Positions 1 through 10,379 of a stretch of DNA of 64,000 bases are shown here, piece after piece. The DNA is taken from NCBI GenBank assembly GCA_027605045.1, contig JAQFWX010000020.1, forward strand, positions 124,001 through 188,000, read 5' to 3'. Positions within the stretch are counted from its first letter, which is position 1; every line of letters starts with the position of its first letter. The translations under genes and the position numbers were made by a program. Under the pieces are notes generated by a model. It did no database searches. It had not been told where the DNA came from and saw only the letters and a list, made by a program, of their open reading frames with translations. The DNA comes from Phallus indusiatus. Its lineage: Eukaryota; Basidiomycota; Agaricomycetes; Phallales; Phallaceae.

Positions 1-849
1 ATTTGAGATGGCAACATTTGAGATGGCATTGACTAATGGCCATTGCCGCACGGCGCGAATACGTGGAGTCAATATAATGTAAATTTTGACCCAGTGCTCA
101 ACGCTTGCAAGGCTTAGCCATAGATGTAGAGTGAAGCCACGAATGATAGCTTGCAATTGTTGGACACGTCATTGAAAAAAACGAGTGGACCGGATTTTAT
201 ACAAGTGACGGGGAAGGAAAAGATAAGAAAGAACTTAAACGAATTTGTTACTGGCTGATAAGTAGTTTAGCGTGGAGGACACGTGGTGGTGAGATAGCCT
301 ATCTCGCAGAACCCGATTTTGTTTGAGAATCGCTGTGGAGTGTGCGTGGACAATAACGCCTAGGGCAGGTTTTCAACGACAAATCAACAATTTGATAATC
401 TACTTGGGCGTTATTTGTTCTTGTTCTTAGAACAAAGGTTGCTGCGAGACCAGTTTAAGAATCATCCAGGAGGTCAAGGCACAGTGACGTACCTTCCCAT
501 AATCAAATTCTGTCTCGTGCGGGCTTTTTATTTATCAATTATGGGCTTGATTCTATCCTATTGTGGCCGGAAGCACCGATAGTATGGTGGTAGATATAGT
601 AGTAGTAGGCTAGCTCCTGCCTCGTCTCGTTGGAGTGGTATCCGTGGTGGTTGGGGGCTCCAGTTGAGTTCGGAACGAGGAACAGGAGACCGCCGGGTGG
701 GCGGGCTTCTATGCTACTGCAATGCAAATGAGAATTCCAAACTGAAAGATGTGGGAACAATAAACAGAGTGTACATGTGTATGTAACTGGTGCTTCGCGC
801 GATGATGGTTGGTGGCAAGAGCAGATGAGGCTGAGCGCCCATTACCTCC
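1..849. other. No gene recognised
   Basis: I see no convincing coding region here. Short open frames on both strands show no family resemblance and no plausible splice pattern. The last part (from about 780) grows similar to the sequence upstream of 5085, which is the start of a duplicated segment described separately. Confidence 0.4.
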
Positions 850-1115
850 CGAAAGTACATAAAACTCCGCTCCTACAGTTACAATTTTTTCGGAAGACCA
901 ACACGGCTACCCGCTAACTCGTAAGTTCTGAAACGAAGTTCCCTCTTTTACTCATAAGACTAAGCTCAATTTTAACGTCTTGAACGGTCTTGTGACTCTT
1001 GTCGTTCAGAATAGCAAGCTCCATGGCACGTGCCCGACGCTTTAATCTGCGTATTGGCTTGTTTATGCAAATATAACACAACCATGGCGATCCTGACCTT
1101 TCGAAATCTTTCGTT
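850..1115. repeat. Diverged duplication, copy A of 5085-5310
   Basis: Collinear with 5085-5310: both hold the CCGAAAGTA...AAAACTCCGCTC block, the AGTTCCCTCTTTT block, an AGAATAGCAAG block, the CCCGACGCTTTRATC block and the ACCATGGCG / ATCATGGCG start region, in the same order and spacing. It appears to be the promoter and 5' leader of the kinase-like gene whose relics follow each copy. Confidence 0.7.
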
Positions 1116-1430
1116 GAATATCAGATTCTCTCTACTACGCCGATACATTTTTGTTTTGTTTTATGAAAGATTACGGCTGCAGGCCTAGGGCCATCGACAT
1201 CGTTCCTCTCGCGTTCCCTGTCAAGTATTACTGGATTGACTTTTACCGATTTCACAGCTTTGAAGAACAACATTTTTTGGTTGGAAGGCTTGGGGAACGT
1301 GCCATGGATGATGCCCTACGATCCCTTCAAGGTAGACGTATTCCAAATCGGTATGGCTATCAAACGCATTTGCAATGTGAGTTATTTTTATTTCGCGCCT
1401 TCAGTGATAATATATTAACTGACATCTAGC
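1084..1430 (+). pseudogene. Kinase-like gene relic, copy A (C-lobe fragment)
   Basis: Relic of the agaric protein-kinase-like family. After a shared leader and a short remnant from the ATG at 1084, the sequence jumps to the C-lobe. FPVKYYWIDF resembles the activation-segment region of these proteins (usually followed by a DFG-like position), and PYDPFKVDVFQIGMAIKRIC is the C-lobe block before the last helices. The two blocks lie in different frames (from about 1150 and from 1236), so there is at least one frameshift. The N-lobe present in the second copy (5.37-5.99 kb) is missing. The second C-lobe copy is at 7.08-7.78 kb. No function is expected. Confidence 0.55.
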
Positions 1431-3050
1431 AATACGAAGCGCTGTATTTAAACGTCATTTTTTGTCTACTTATTCTATGTCAACGCTTCTTGTGCAAAAA
1501 TTCTCATATATTCTGTAGAATCTGTACTGATCAGAAAGCAACGGTTCGCGGCTGTAAGTCCCATTAATTCTAACGTGCATGGCCTTAAGTTGATTGGTTT
1601 TGATCAGATTAATCCAATAGCAATGCTCCTTTAAACAACGAAGAGAATTGCCCTGTAAGTCCAGCGGGCTCTTTTTCAAATCGCATGAAGCTTTCCCACT
1701 CAGCGCCACACCAAACTGACAATCATTTCGTCCAGTTATTTTTGAAACAGGGTATCAGACCACTAGCCCGAGGCTTTTTAACTTCCTCATACTTACCGGG
1801 AAAAGTAAAGCTCCGAGCCGGCATCACATTTTTTGTTGAAGAGCGTCCATCTACATCTTGGTGCAACCCTGGCTGATATGTTTTTTCCAGAAGGTGCGAT
1901 GCAATGCTCTTTCGTCATGTGATTCGATGATGTCCCTTGGCGATTCATACTACATAACACAACTGGATCGCTATTGGGGTTGCTTTCAAGCCCCGTGGTC
2001 GGTTGATCACATTTCGTTTCACTAGGAGCGCTTGCAGTCGCAGATTCCCTTGCGTGAAACTCTTTACTCGGAACTAGAACGAGCAGGTCAACTATAATCA
2101 TCACCAGCACATACAAATACATACAAACAACATGCAGATCATAGAAGCGAATTAAACGGGACGGTGAGCCCATGCTGGATGTACACGCCCAACGGGCAGG
2201 AATGACATTTCCACGTTACACGCAATTGGCCAATCATGACATCCCGCTTAACATCGTTTAGGATTTAACGCCGATAACTGAATAGAAACTGAATGGGAGC
2301 TGAAAAACGTGAAAATGACCTTCCTGCCCGTTAGGCATGTAAGGGAAATGGAATAGCGGCCTGATACAACAAGATAAAATAATCGCTTGGGCACATAAAT
2401 ATCCGGGAAAAACATTTTTTTTCATTGGCTTAGTGATCGCGCGCAACATCAACCCAATTAAAATATGGGTGCCCATCAAATCTCAGTCACAACTTCACAA
2501 GTTAACTACAGCCTACAAGTCACTGTATTTACAGGTAAAGGTGTCTAGAGATGCCAAAGCCTTTGCATGTCTTTCCGTGTGAGTAGCTCAGTAATCCATG
2601 CATATGTGTGTATCATCTAAGTTGCCTAGTATGCTGCTATGGTTCACAATTATCAGAAAACCACATTCAAACTTCACAACAACGAGCGAACATTTCGAGC
2701 TCAACTGCGCGGACTATCCATCGCAGCGCTACTATTTTTTCAACCCGGACAACTAGCGATATCACTGATGGAACACGAATGGAAAAATGACACGGGTTTG
2801 GCTCAGTCGTAGATATTTGGGGAGTATCCTAGTGGGTTTATCGGTACGTCTTCAAATCGTTTCGAACTTTCATACGTATCCTTAATGGCTGAGCTAATCT
2901 GGTGTTTCATCATCTGTAATCACAGCTTGATGAGCCTCACCAGATTGAGCTGCGATATAAGCGGCTCAATAGTAGAAAATCATCCTCCAATTTCTCTTTC
3001 ATAGTCATACAGCTCGGCGGTGCACTGAGTCCGATACTGAGTGGTATATC
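1431..3050. other. Intergenic; downstream part of the duplicated kinase segment, then upstream region of F1
   Basis: From about 1440 to 2220 the sequence is a diverged copy of about 7965-8480 (shared ATTTAAMCGTCATTTTTTGTC, CTGATCAGAAAG, ACTTACCGGGA-type blocks and TCACATTTTTTG). No coding region is recognised. The last few hundred bases before 3051 should hold the promoter of the membrane-protein gene F1; no clear TATA box stands out. Confidence 0.45.
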
Positions 3051-4123
3051 ATGACGACTGCGCCCCCCGATAATTTCACCGCTCTTACTTCTCCCGTCAC
3101 TCGTAATGTAAGACTTATCACTTTTGAAGTGGCCTATACTCACTTAAATGATTCACTACAGTCACCTTTTACCACAACGGTATTGAGGATCACAACTCTC
3201 ACCTCGGTCATGATCCCGGAACATTCAGCGGTTGTCGTCATCACATCTGAATCAGTTATTACCACGATTACGCCTACGCCTAGTACTAACTCCCTGACTA
3301 CAGAGATACCTGTCTCTACCACTACGCCCAAACCAAACAAAAACCGACGGGATATAATAATCGGCCTTTCAGCAGAGATTGGCGTTGGTATCTTTTGCAC
3401 CATAATCGCCGTATTTATTATTCTCAAACGACGAGGTCTAAAAGGAAGAAAACAATCTGATATGGCATCACCCGACCAGATGCCAATGATGCAAGCTGCG
3501 TTAGCTAGTACTGTCACGGTCGTACTACCAAATTGCCAGCATAATGAGTGTTATGATGGTGATTCTCTAGTTAAAGATCGTGCCACAGTTTCTACGATGC
3601 CGTCTTCATCTGACTCTACGAGAGCATTACTCAGTCGCCCCACCAAACCTCCAATCCCAATCCCAAGCCTTCCTGTTGCAAGCTTTGAGCAAACAGATAT
3701 AATATCAATCCATGAAACCCCCCCACGGCTCTCTCAACCAGTTCACAACAGCTATGTACCGGAGGATACTATCAATCCAATCTCTCTCCGTCACGGTCGG
3801 CCATTACCCATTCCTTTGGCTGCTGAAACTCAACTGGGAGAAGATTCAGAATCCTTTCCCGCGGCTACTGAGGTGCCGGGAACGACATGGACAACCGAGC
3901 CACCTTCCAGTTGGAGACCAGACTCAAAAGTATATACTCTAAAAATATGTTAAGATATGCATTAACGATGTTGTTTCTATAGTTCCTCGACAAAAGATGG
4001 CACGCAGACAGTGGTGTTCGTTTAGATAGCGAAACGTTGTCCTATGATGAGACAAATTTAGTATGGTCTTCAAGTTTGCGGTCGAAAGACATGGCACCCC
4101 CTCCTTTGTATACTCGTGATTAA
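3051..4123 (+). CDS. F1: Ser/Thr-rich single-pass membrane protein
   Basis: First member of the seven-copy family in this window. Exons 3051-3107, 3162-3929 and 3983-4123; all introns are GT-AG. The N-terminal half is Ser/Thr/Pro-rich with many ITT/TTT runs, suited to O-glycosylation outside the cell. One membrane segment follows (IIIGLSAEIGVGIFCTIIAV...), then a basic stop-transfer stretch (KRRGLKGRK) and a cytoplasmic tail of about 180 residues. The last exon carries the family signature RWHADSGVRL...SLRSKD...PPLYTRD. There is no classical cleaved signal peptide, so N-out/C-in insertion by the membrane helix is inferred. The architecture recalls fungal Mid2/SKG6-like surface sensors, but no sequence homology to them is claimed. 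The first intron (54 nt) is in frame and stop-free, so it could be retained. Confidence 0.75.
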
Positions 4124-4365
4124 TCAAATAAATTCACACACCCTTTTACGAAAGTTTAAAAACATAAAATCGCATGAAGATGTTTAATGTTACATAGATA
4201 CAATTTCATTTTTGAAATTGAATCCAACCCTAGCAAGAGTACCGAAGGTATCTCAACAAGCGAATAGTAAGAATTCATTCTTCTGCATAACATAAATGAG
4301 AAATAAGAGAAAAAATATTGTACTAAACAATAAGCAATAGCTAAACAATAAATTCCGCCGCAGTC
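4124..4365. other. Short intergenic stretch, AT-rich
   Basis: Downstream region of F1. AT-rich with no coding signal seen; probably the 3' UTR and terminator area of F1, ending where the duplicated zinc-finger segment begins. Confidence 0.4.
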
Positions 4366-4775
4366 GCTGTGCCGGGAACCGGAGTCACCTTGGTGTAGTT
4401 CTAGTGCAGAAAAGCCTTATTTTCAATGGAGAGAACCGGAAATACCGGTTACCACAATGCCATAAGCAAGGAAGTGTTCGTCAGTCAAGTGGCGGATTGT
4501 AAATTTAAAAGGATAAATGGAAGGAGATTCTTTGGATATGGCGAAAAGTCGAAAAATAAACATCTCTATGACTATCATAGAGCAAAGACCGGAGACGCTA
4601 CTAGTAGGATCTGAGATTCTGTGATGGATTTTTGTATCACATTATCATTATATCACGTACTTTGATTAATAAATACTACCTAAGTGTTTTCTTTTGCATC
4701 TAAACAGAATTACAAGTATCAATGATCGTAGACACTGATATCTGAGTTGCACTTGACCGGTCTGGCCTTCCAGCC
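4366..4775. repeat. Duplicated segment, copy of 9108-9510
   Basis: About 400 bp matching 9108-9510 in order and orientation. It includes CCGGAGTCACCTTGG, the zinc-finger coding part, the ATTATCATTATRTCACGTAC block downstream and GTAGACACTGATA...CTTGACCGG. It contains the 3' part of the C2H2 gene that is intact at 8824-9363. Confidence 0.75.
4426..4614 (+). pseudogene. C2H2 zinc-finger 3' fragment (decayed copy)
   Basis: 62-codon open frame matching the last third of the zinc-finger protein at 8824-9363 (MERTGNTGYHNA...HLYDYHRAKTGDAT). Key metal ligands are lost: the first cysteine of the finger is Ser (FVSQVADC instead of FVCQLADC) and a histidine is Tyr (FFGYGEK instead of FFGHDEK). The sequence coding for the first finger is absent upstream. 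It is a broken partial duplicate. Confidence 0.7.
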
Positions 4776-5042
4776 CTCTGAGCTTCCCTCGATGAGGCGG
4801 TCGGCTGAGCATATGATTTCGTTTTCTTGTGAGGTGAAAACCGCACTCGAACCTGGTGTAAGACTGTGCGATTGTCGTGAGGAAGGAGATATCATAGAGG
4901 AAAGAGACATAGACAAAACTTCCACGGAAATACTTGGAAGCTTTTATAGAACAAATTCTCTGCCTAGTGCGGGCTATTTTATCAGTACCAGCAACTGTCT
5001 TGATTCTATCCTACTACTACTATGTGTCCCGCGATACTGACT

Positions 5043-5077
5043 GTGCTCAGCGTCAACGTGACGTTGACGCTGAGCAC
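5043..5077. repeat. Perfect 16 bp hairpin
   Basis: GTGCTCAGCGTCAACG at 5043-5058 is followed by a TGA loop and its exact reverse complement at 5062-5077. It lies just before the second copy of the kinase leader (5085). There is no following T-run, so a simple terminator is unlikely. Confidence 0.85.
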
Positions 5078-5084
5078 GCGCGCG

Positions 5085-5310
5085 TTACTTTCCGAAAGTA
5101 AAACTCCGCTCTACAGTTGCAAATTTTTCGGGAGACCGACGTACTCGTACTCGACAAAGTTCCCTCTTTTTCCCATGAAACAAGTCCGATTCTAATATCT
5201 TGTCTTCCAGAATAGCAAGTTACGGACCCGACGCTTTGATCGGCGTATTAGCTTGTTTTTACGAATATACCACAATCATGGCGCCCCTGACCTTCTAGAA
5301 TCTTTCGTGT
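5085..5310. repeat. Diverged duplication, copy B of 850-1115
   Basis: Leader and promoter region of the kinase-like gene, collinear with 850-1115. Here the ATG (5278) is followed after five codons by TAG, so this start no longer leads into the kinase frame. Confidence 0.7.
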
Positions 5311-5372
5311 CACATTCACGGTCACTTTTTTCCAAGCTGTGAACAGTAAGCTTGGTGTCGATCCAGAGCAAA

Positions 5373-5990
5373 ATGGCCTGTCCAATACCCGCATTTTATC
5401 AAAGACATTTCGAATACGATTTAAGTGGTTTAGAATTGGTCTGGAGGGATAGTGATTACTTCTTACTTCAACGTGAATATCAGCTTGAGCCTCGATACAA
5501 ACCCGGGTGGCAAGGCTCTTGGCTGACGAACGGGAAGTCCGAGATTGTGAAGATCGCCATCCCAAACTTGTACGTACTCTCTTTGAGAAATTCTCAAGGC
5601 TTCCAGGTTTGCTCATTTTCGTAGCATAAGCCCGTTCTGGATGCAACGCGAATTTCGGACGGTACTAAAGTGCCGTTTAAGCTTGTTCATATCGATGCGG
5701 AGGAAATACCCATAGGCCTCTTTTTCTCGGCAGAGTGATCTCGCATGACTTGCTTCGTCACGTCATGTTTAGCGACAACTCCCTCATGTTTCGATGAAGC
5801 ACCTTTGCAATTCGCATTTTCACGAGGTCAAGTCCTTCGTCTTGGAACGTCAATTCGGGAAACCGGCAACGCTTTGGACAACAAGCCGCGAAAGTGATTA
5901 CGATGATTGCGGAAGAATTTCGAAACGCGGTGGATCAAAAGAAATTCTCCATTGGAATCACCCCTTCAAATAACTCTTGTTTCTCTTGTG
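5373..5990 (+). pseudogene. Kinase-like gene relic, copy B (N-lobe part)
   Basis: N-terminal part of the agaric kinase-like family. LELVWRDSDYFLLQREYQLE followed by PRYKPGWQGSW is the typical opening block (W-R-D ... L-x-PRYxPGW). Around 5640-5740, DATRISDGTKVPFKL and IPIGLFFSAE match the strand that precedes and carries the ATP-lysine region. The reading then meets stops (TGA after FFSAE) and frame changes, and the catalytic-loop region is not found. Its C-lobe continues at 7081 after the interposed gene at 6347-7039. Not functional. Confidence 0.6.
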
Positions 5991-6346
5991 CGCGTGATGT
6001 CGATGAATAACGACCAACAACGAGAAATGTGTGCCCACATGTCGATTTCAAACCTTCCCCTCATACACGTCACGATGTTGTAATGTTGACGAATGCGAGG
6101 TATGTATTAGCAACCGGCGCAAGACACTGGGCGGCAGTCTATGATGGCCGGGTCCAATAGGATTGAATATGTGCCCTTCTGTTCTGCATATTTCCGTCTC
6201 CTGAACCGAAGTCTCTGGGCACAAGCTGGGCATATGAGATCACTCCAAGAGCAACAATATCTTGCGTAAACGTATAAAAACGCCGACTTGAAAGACCCCC
6301 AACCCTCATTCTTCGAACTCTTTCACACCTCAAGTAATACTTCGCA

Positions 6347-7039
6347 ATGGTGAACTCTGATATACCTGCTGGTACCTATATCATTCGTCCCAAAGACGCT
6401 CCTCAAGACAGTTATCTCACTATCGGGCCTCACATCGAACCCATTCCTCCCCCCGATGCTATCGTAGATCTAGGTGATAGGGTAAGAATTTCTTTGTCCT
6501 GAATACGTTTCACCGACATTTCTGAAACATCACAAAGTTCGCTTGGGAGCTGAAGGACACTAACACCAATACTACCACTGTGCATGCCAAATCAGACGGT
6601 TACAGGTGGATCATCAAGGACAAGGTTTGATATACAATTAGCTCCGTTGCACCATTCTTACTCTGTTATGCTATTCGAAATTTCAGGGCGCTCTCTTTGT
6701 TTCAGCTAATCCTGAAAGGGTGACGGCTGAGCTCAACTTTCGACGTGATGAAACTAACAACGAAGGCTATGTGTTGTAAGTTAGATCAGGTCAGGGTGAT
6801 GAAGAGTCTTTCTAGATGTTGACGTGCTTTCCTATAGCATTGACAACCCCGGTATTATCAGCAGCAGGCTTACTTATCACAAGCATGCCACCGGTTCTGA
6901 AGTAGGGATATTTCACTTCCCATCGGATCATTCGGATATTAACAGTCCATTTTTCAGCCTATTTTCAGTTTCCAAGAAGCGAACAACACCAGTGCGCAAC
7001 TCTTTAAGGTTGAGCGAATCTACTTCTAGTTGGATGTAA
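6347..7039 (+). CDS. Small protein of about 170 aa, possibly beta-trefoil inhibitor/lectin-like
   Basis: Four exons (6347-6481, 6538-6624, 6687-6775, 6838-7039) joined by three GT-AG introns of 50-65 nt give one clean frame starting MVNSDIPAGTYIIRPKDAP. The pattern of short strands (PAGTYIIR, YRWIIKDKGALFVSAN, NNEGYVFIDNPG) resembles small cytosolic mushroom beta-trefoil proteins such as I66-type protease inhibitors. This is a fold-level impression only. There is no signal peptide or membrane segment. The last exon is Ser/Thr-rich and lacks similarity to such inhibitors. The gene lies between the N-lobe and C-lobe halves of a kinase relic in the same orientation, so it probably entered that pseudogene by insertion or rearrangement. 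Confidence 0.55.
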
Positions 7040-7080
7040 CTTTAGTACTAGCAAATGTTTTTTTTATTGATTTATGACAA

Positions 7081-7776
7081 ATGACAAAGTTTTATTTTAC
7101 TTATTTTGGCCCGGTGTCACACAAAGTACGGCATGAATTGAATGATAAGTTATTGAAATTACAGGTGACACTCAAATCTCAGGCTTGTTTATTAAATTTC
7201 CTCATGGACCCTACAAAAGTCACACCTAAAGGATTTCATTATTGTGAACAATTCCGCCAACCTGACGGGGTAATCCGAATTGTCACCAAATCCAGGAGAG
7301 CGGTGGGACCTATTAAATATTACTAGATTGACTTTGAGCTATCCCGTCTCGATTTCGCAGTTTTGAAGAGCGATATTTGTTGGTCGGAAGACTGGGACAA
7401 GAAAAGAGCATTTCGGAGGCGTCTTTGACGATACCTTATGATCCATTCAAGGTAGACGTATTTAAAGTCGGGATGGCTATTAGACGTACTTGCAGTGTGA
7501 TTTCTCTTTCTCGTCCTCGGTGATAATATAATAAGTTAACTGGTATCTAGGATTATGACGGACTAGAGTTTATGGAGCCTTTCGTTGGTTATCTCACTCA
7601 GGACTCAGGAGGATCCGCAGCTCCGACCCTCCGCTTCGAAAGCACTAGGGGAACTCAAACGACTCAAGGAATCGCTGAGCCGCAGAAAGCTAAACGGGGT
7701 AGTGATAAGTCGTGTAATAGGAACTAAGTCACAACAAGGAAGCCGGCTAAGGAGGAAAGAAATCTCTGCCTGGTGA
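7081..7776 (+). pseudogene. Kinase-like gene relic, copy B (C-lobe part)
   Basis: Continues the relic from 5.4-6.0 kb. LMDPTKVTPKGFHYCEQ is the block after the catalytic loop, VGPIKYYWIDFELSRL is the activation-segment region, and after a frameshift PYDPFKVDVFKVGMAIRR and YDGLEFMEPFVGYLTQDSGG follow, the last resembling the end of the C-lobe. A TAG after KYY (7324) in the continuous frame and at least one frameshift show decay. Copy A of the same C-lobe is at 1.15-1.43 kb. Confidence 0.6.
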
Positions 7777-8823
7777 GTTGCCTAGGTTTATCCTCCCAAG
7801 GAAGACGTCACATAACGAAATCTTTATCAGGAAGAAGCGCAAGTTGGCAAATATGCCCAGTTGTCTGTGTAAAGAAATCAAAAAACCCCCGGTGTAATTT
7901 TAGTTTATTTTCTGCGTGCATTGAATATGCTTTCTATTTTGCTGTTTTGAAAGTGTTTTCCAGTTATGTATGTATTTAACCGTCATTTTTTGTCTATCCA
8001 TACGCTTCCTGCCGATGGAAACCCTTATATATTCTGGGCTGATCAGAAAGACACACCGAATGTCAATCACGTTCTCAAGTCATTCTTGAAATTAAGGATA
8101 ACTTGTCCACCGACCCGAAGCTTCTTCACGTTCTCATATTTACCGGGAGAAAGAATATAACTCTTTTTCTGCTAACCAAGCCATTTCACGTTTCGCATCA
8201 CATTTTTTGAAAATGGGTTCATCTGGGTGCGATTTGGTCATGCAGTTCGACGATGACTCGGATATGTAGGTGTTCTGGCCTTACAATGTGTAGAGCAAGT
8301 TCATTAACGATTCATTCTACCAAATAAATCTCAGCCACTGCGGGGGTAGCTTTCAAGTTCCGGAGTTGGTCATAAAATGAGATAGGATAGCGACTTCGGT
8401 ATGCCGTCCACAAGACGAAATGAATAATAACACCCTCATTAGCAGTTAGCCTGTTTCCGGTTTACCGTACATTTCGCATATTTTTTACCCATCCTCTACG
8501 CGTGTAGATCTTGAAATAATGATACGTCAAGCCTTTTTCTTGTAGCACAGAAATCCGAAGCGGACGCAAAGCTTTCATTGAGGAAACATTGAACATTTTC
8601 GGTCCAATGACTTGAACCCCCGGTCCTATCCTGTAATTATTGCATGTCCTTTGGACATTACAACTCGGACAATTATCCGCTAAACCTATAAAGCTATTTG
8701 GCTTGTCAATGTCTCTCAACAACAACCCACTTTCCCGACCGCCCCACTTCCAATCTTTGACTCGTCTCGCGAGGAACACAAATAACCCAATACTCTCGTT
8801 CATTATCATTTCATTTACAAAAT
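7777..8823. other. Intergenic; duplicated downstream segment
   Basis: About 7965-8480 is the counterpart of 1440-2220 (see there). No coding region recognised. The last 100 bp before 8824 are the presumed promoter of the zinc-finger gene. Confidence 0.4.
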
Positions 8824-9363
8824 ATGCCAAAAACCCCAAAAACTCCAACCCGCACTGGTTTCTCTATTAAACCCCTGCCAGCGGAAGAAACACCGTTCAT
8901 TGTTAGGGAAAGTATCTATATGTGGCGGTGCACATTTCCAGTATCCAAATCAAGCACATGCAACAAAACTTCCGCTGGAAAAGAACATCTGAAAGAACAT
9001 CAGAAAAGCGCGCATGGCGTAGAAAATGTCGCTGTGACCCCGCCCCCACTGGCAGAATACTCCTGTAGTTCTGGAATGAAAGAGCCCCGCCAGAGAAAAG
9101 TTGTTACAAAAAAGGCCGCCACGACACCGGAGTCACCTTGGAGTAGTCCTACTGCCGGGGGAAAGCCTTATTTCATGGAGAGAACCGGAAATACCGGTTA
9201 CCACAACGCAATCAATAAAGAAGTGTTCGTCTGCCAATTGGCGGATTGTAAATTTCAAAGGATAAATGGAAGGAAATTCTTTGGACATGACGAAAAGTCG
9301 AAAAATAAACATCTCTATGATTATCATAGAGCGAAAACCGGAGACGCTACTGATAGAATCTGA
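8824..9363 (+). CDS. C2H2-type zinc-finger protein, 179 aa
   Basis: Single-exon gene with two finger-like modules. The first (about residues 36-60) has WRC...STC...EHLKEHQ...H, a wide C-x9-C pair followed by H-x3-H-x4-H. The second (about 135-170) has FVCQLADCKF...GHDEKSKNKHLYDYHR, that is C-x4-C followed by spaced His. The linker is basic and Pro/Thr-rich. DNA or RNA binding is inferred from the fingers; no specific family is recognised. A decayed copy of the 3' third lies at 4426-4614. The start was chosen as the first ATG of a frame that stays open to the TGA. Confidence 0.6.
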   Translation: MPKTPKTPTRTGFSIKPLPAEETPFIVRESIYMWRCTFPVSKSSTCNKTSAGKEHLKEHQKSAHGVENVAVTPPPLAEYSCSSGMKEPRQRKVVTKKAATTPESPWSSPTAGGKPYFMERTGNTGYHNAINKEVFVCQLADCKFQRINGRKFFGHDEKSKNKHLYDYHRAKTGDATDRI

Positions 9364-9510
9364 AATTCTGTGATGGATTACTCTTGTATCGCATTATCAT
9401 TATGTCACGTACTTTAAATACTACCTAATTATTTGACATCCTTTTTTTGCATCTAAGACAAGTATTAGTGACCGTAGACACTGATACTCGAGTCGCACTT
9501 GACCGGCTCA
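9108..9510. repeat. Duplicated segment, copy of 4366-4775
   Basis: Direct repeat partner of 4366-4775, covering the second zinc finger and about 150 bp downstream. This copy keeps all metal ligands and belongs to the intact gene. Confidence 0.75.
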
Positions 9511-9788
9511 ACATATGATTTCGACTTTTCATGCGGCGGGGACTGGGCTGGAATGTAATTTAAACCTGTGTCTTAGGGGGAAGAAGATATTAAAGAGGGC
9601 AGGAAAGACATAGATAAAACTTCCACGAAGATACTTGGAAGCTTTTATAGCAGTGAGCACAAAGCGAGACAAAGGGGAATATACAAAAAAAAAGCGGAGA
9701 AAAAGAAAGTAGTAAACGAAAGGTGAATAAATGACCATGACGGAAACGGGAGAATGCGCACAAAACCTCGAGGACGACAAACGAAGAT

Positions 9789-10379
9789 TACATCGATGAC
9801 AAATTGTGGAGGGTTGAACACATTGTTGACAAGCTTTGCCAACGATTCCGACTCGCTGACGAACCTCGTCAATGGCGCGACATCGCGTTCTGTTTATCTC
9901 TTTTGCCTTACAAGTCAGAACGGTCGGTTAAGAAGCTTGTCGAGAGTCTTCCCTTTTATCAGGATAAACTGCATGAGGGAGAAGTCTTTGGGAGGTTCAA
10001 CGAAATTCTTACTAAATTAGGGTTAGAATTTTATTTCCTTTTCTCAGTGAGCTTATTTTTTTTGTTTATGCTCGCGCAAACAAATCCAGCAATAAACCTG
10101 ATTCCGAATTAAACGAATTTGAAGGAGTGAGTTGTTAAATCAACTCGTAACCTCTTTTGTTCTCCTGACCATTTCCAGATCCCGAACGAGTACAAAGAAA
10201 AGGGAGACGAAGATAAGGCATTAGAGAAACGAGTAGAGAATAAGAAGGCAGCGGCAAAGAGGCGTGCATCAAAACGAGGTATGTTGTTGGCTTTGTGGAT
10301 AGTATACTTATTATTTACGCTACTCTTAGCAGCGCCTGCCAGGCGAGGTAGACCTCGTCGAGTTGATGATGACGAGTAG
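9789..10379 (+). pseudogene. C-terminal fragment of condensin complex subunit 1 (Cnd1)
   Basis: Condensin subunit 1 is a HEAT-repeat protein of over 1,000 residues acting in chromosome condensation. Only its last about 120 residues are here: EHIVDKLCQRFRLADEPRQW, RDIAFCLSLLPYKSERSVKK, LPFYQDKLHE, then KPDSELNEFE, a basic EKRVENKKAAAKRR block and a short last exon (APARRGRPRRVDDDE). The tail exons (from 10181 and from 10330) still have good splice sites. The intron after FNEILTK has lost them: the stretch before GCTCGCGCAAAC ends in TTTAT rather than AG. No upstream HEAT region precedes it, so this is a relic of a transferred or duplicated gene end. Confidence 0.75.
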
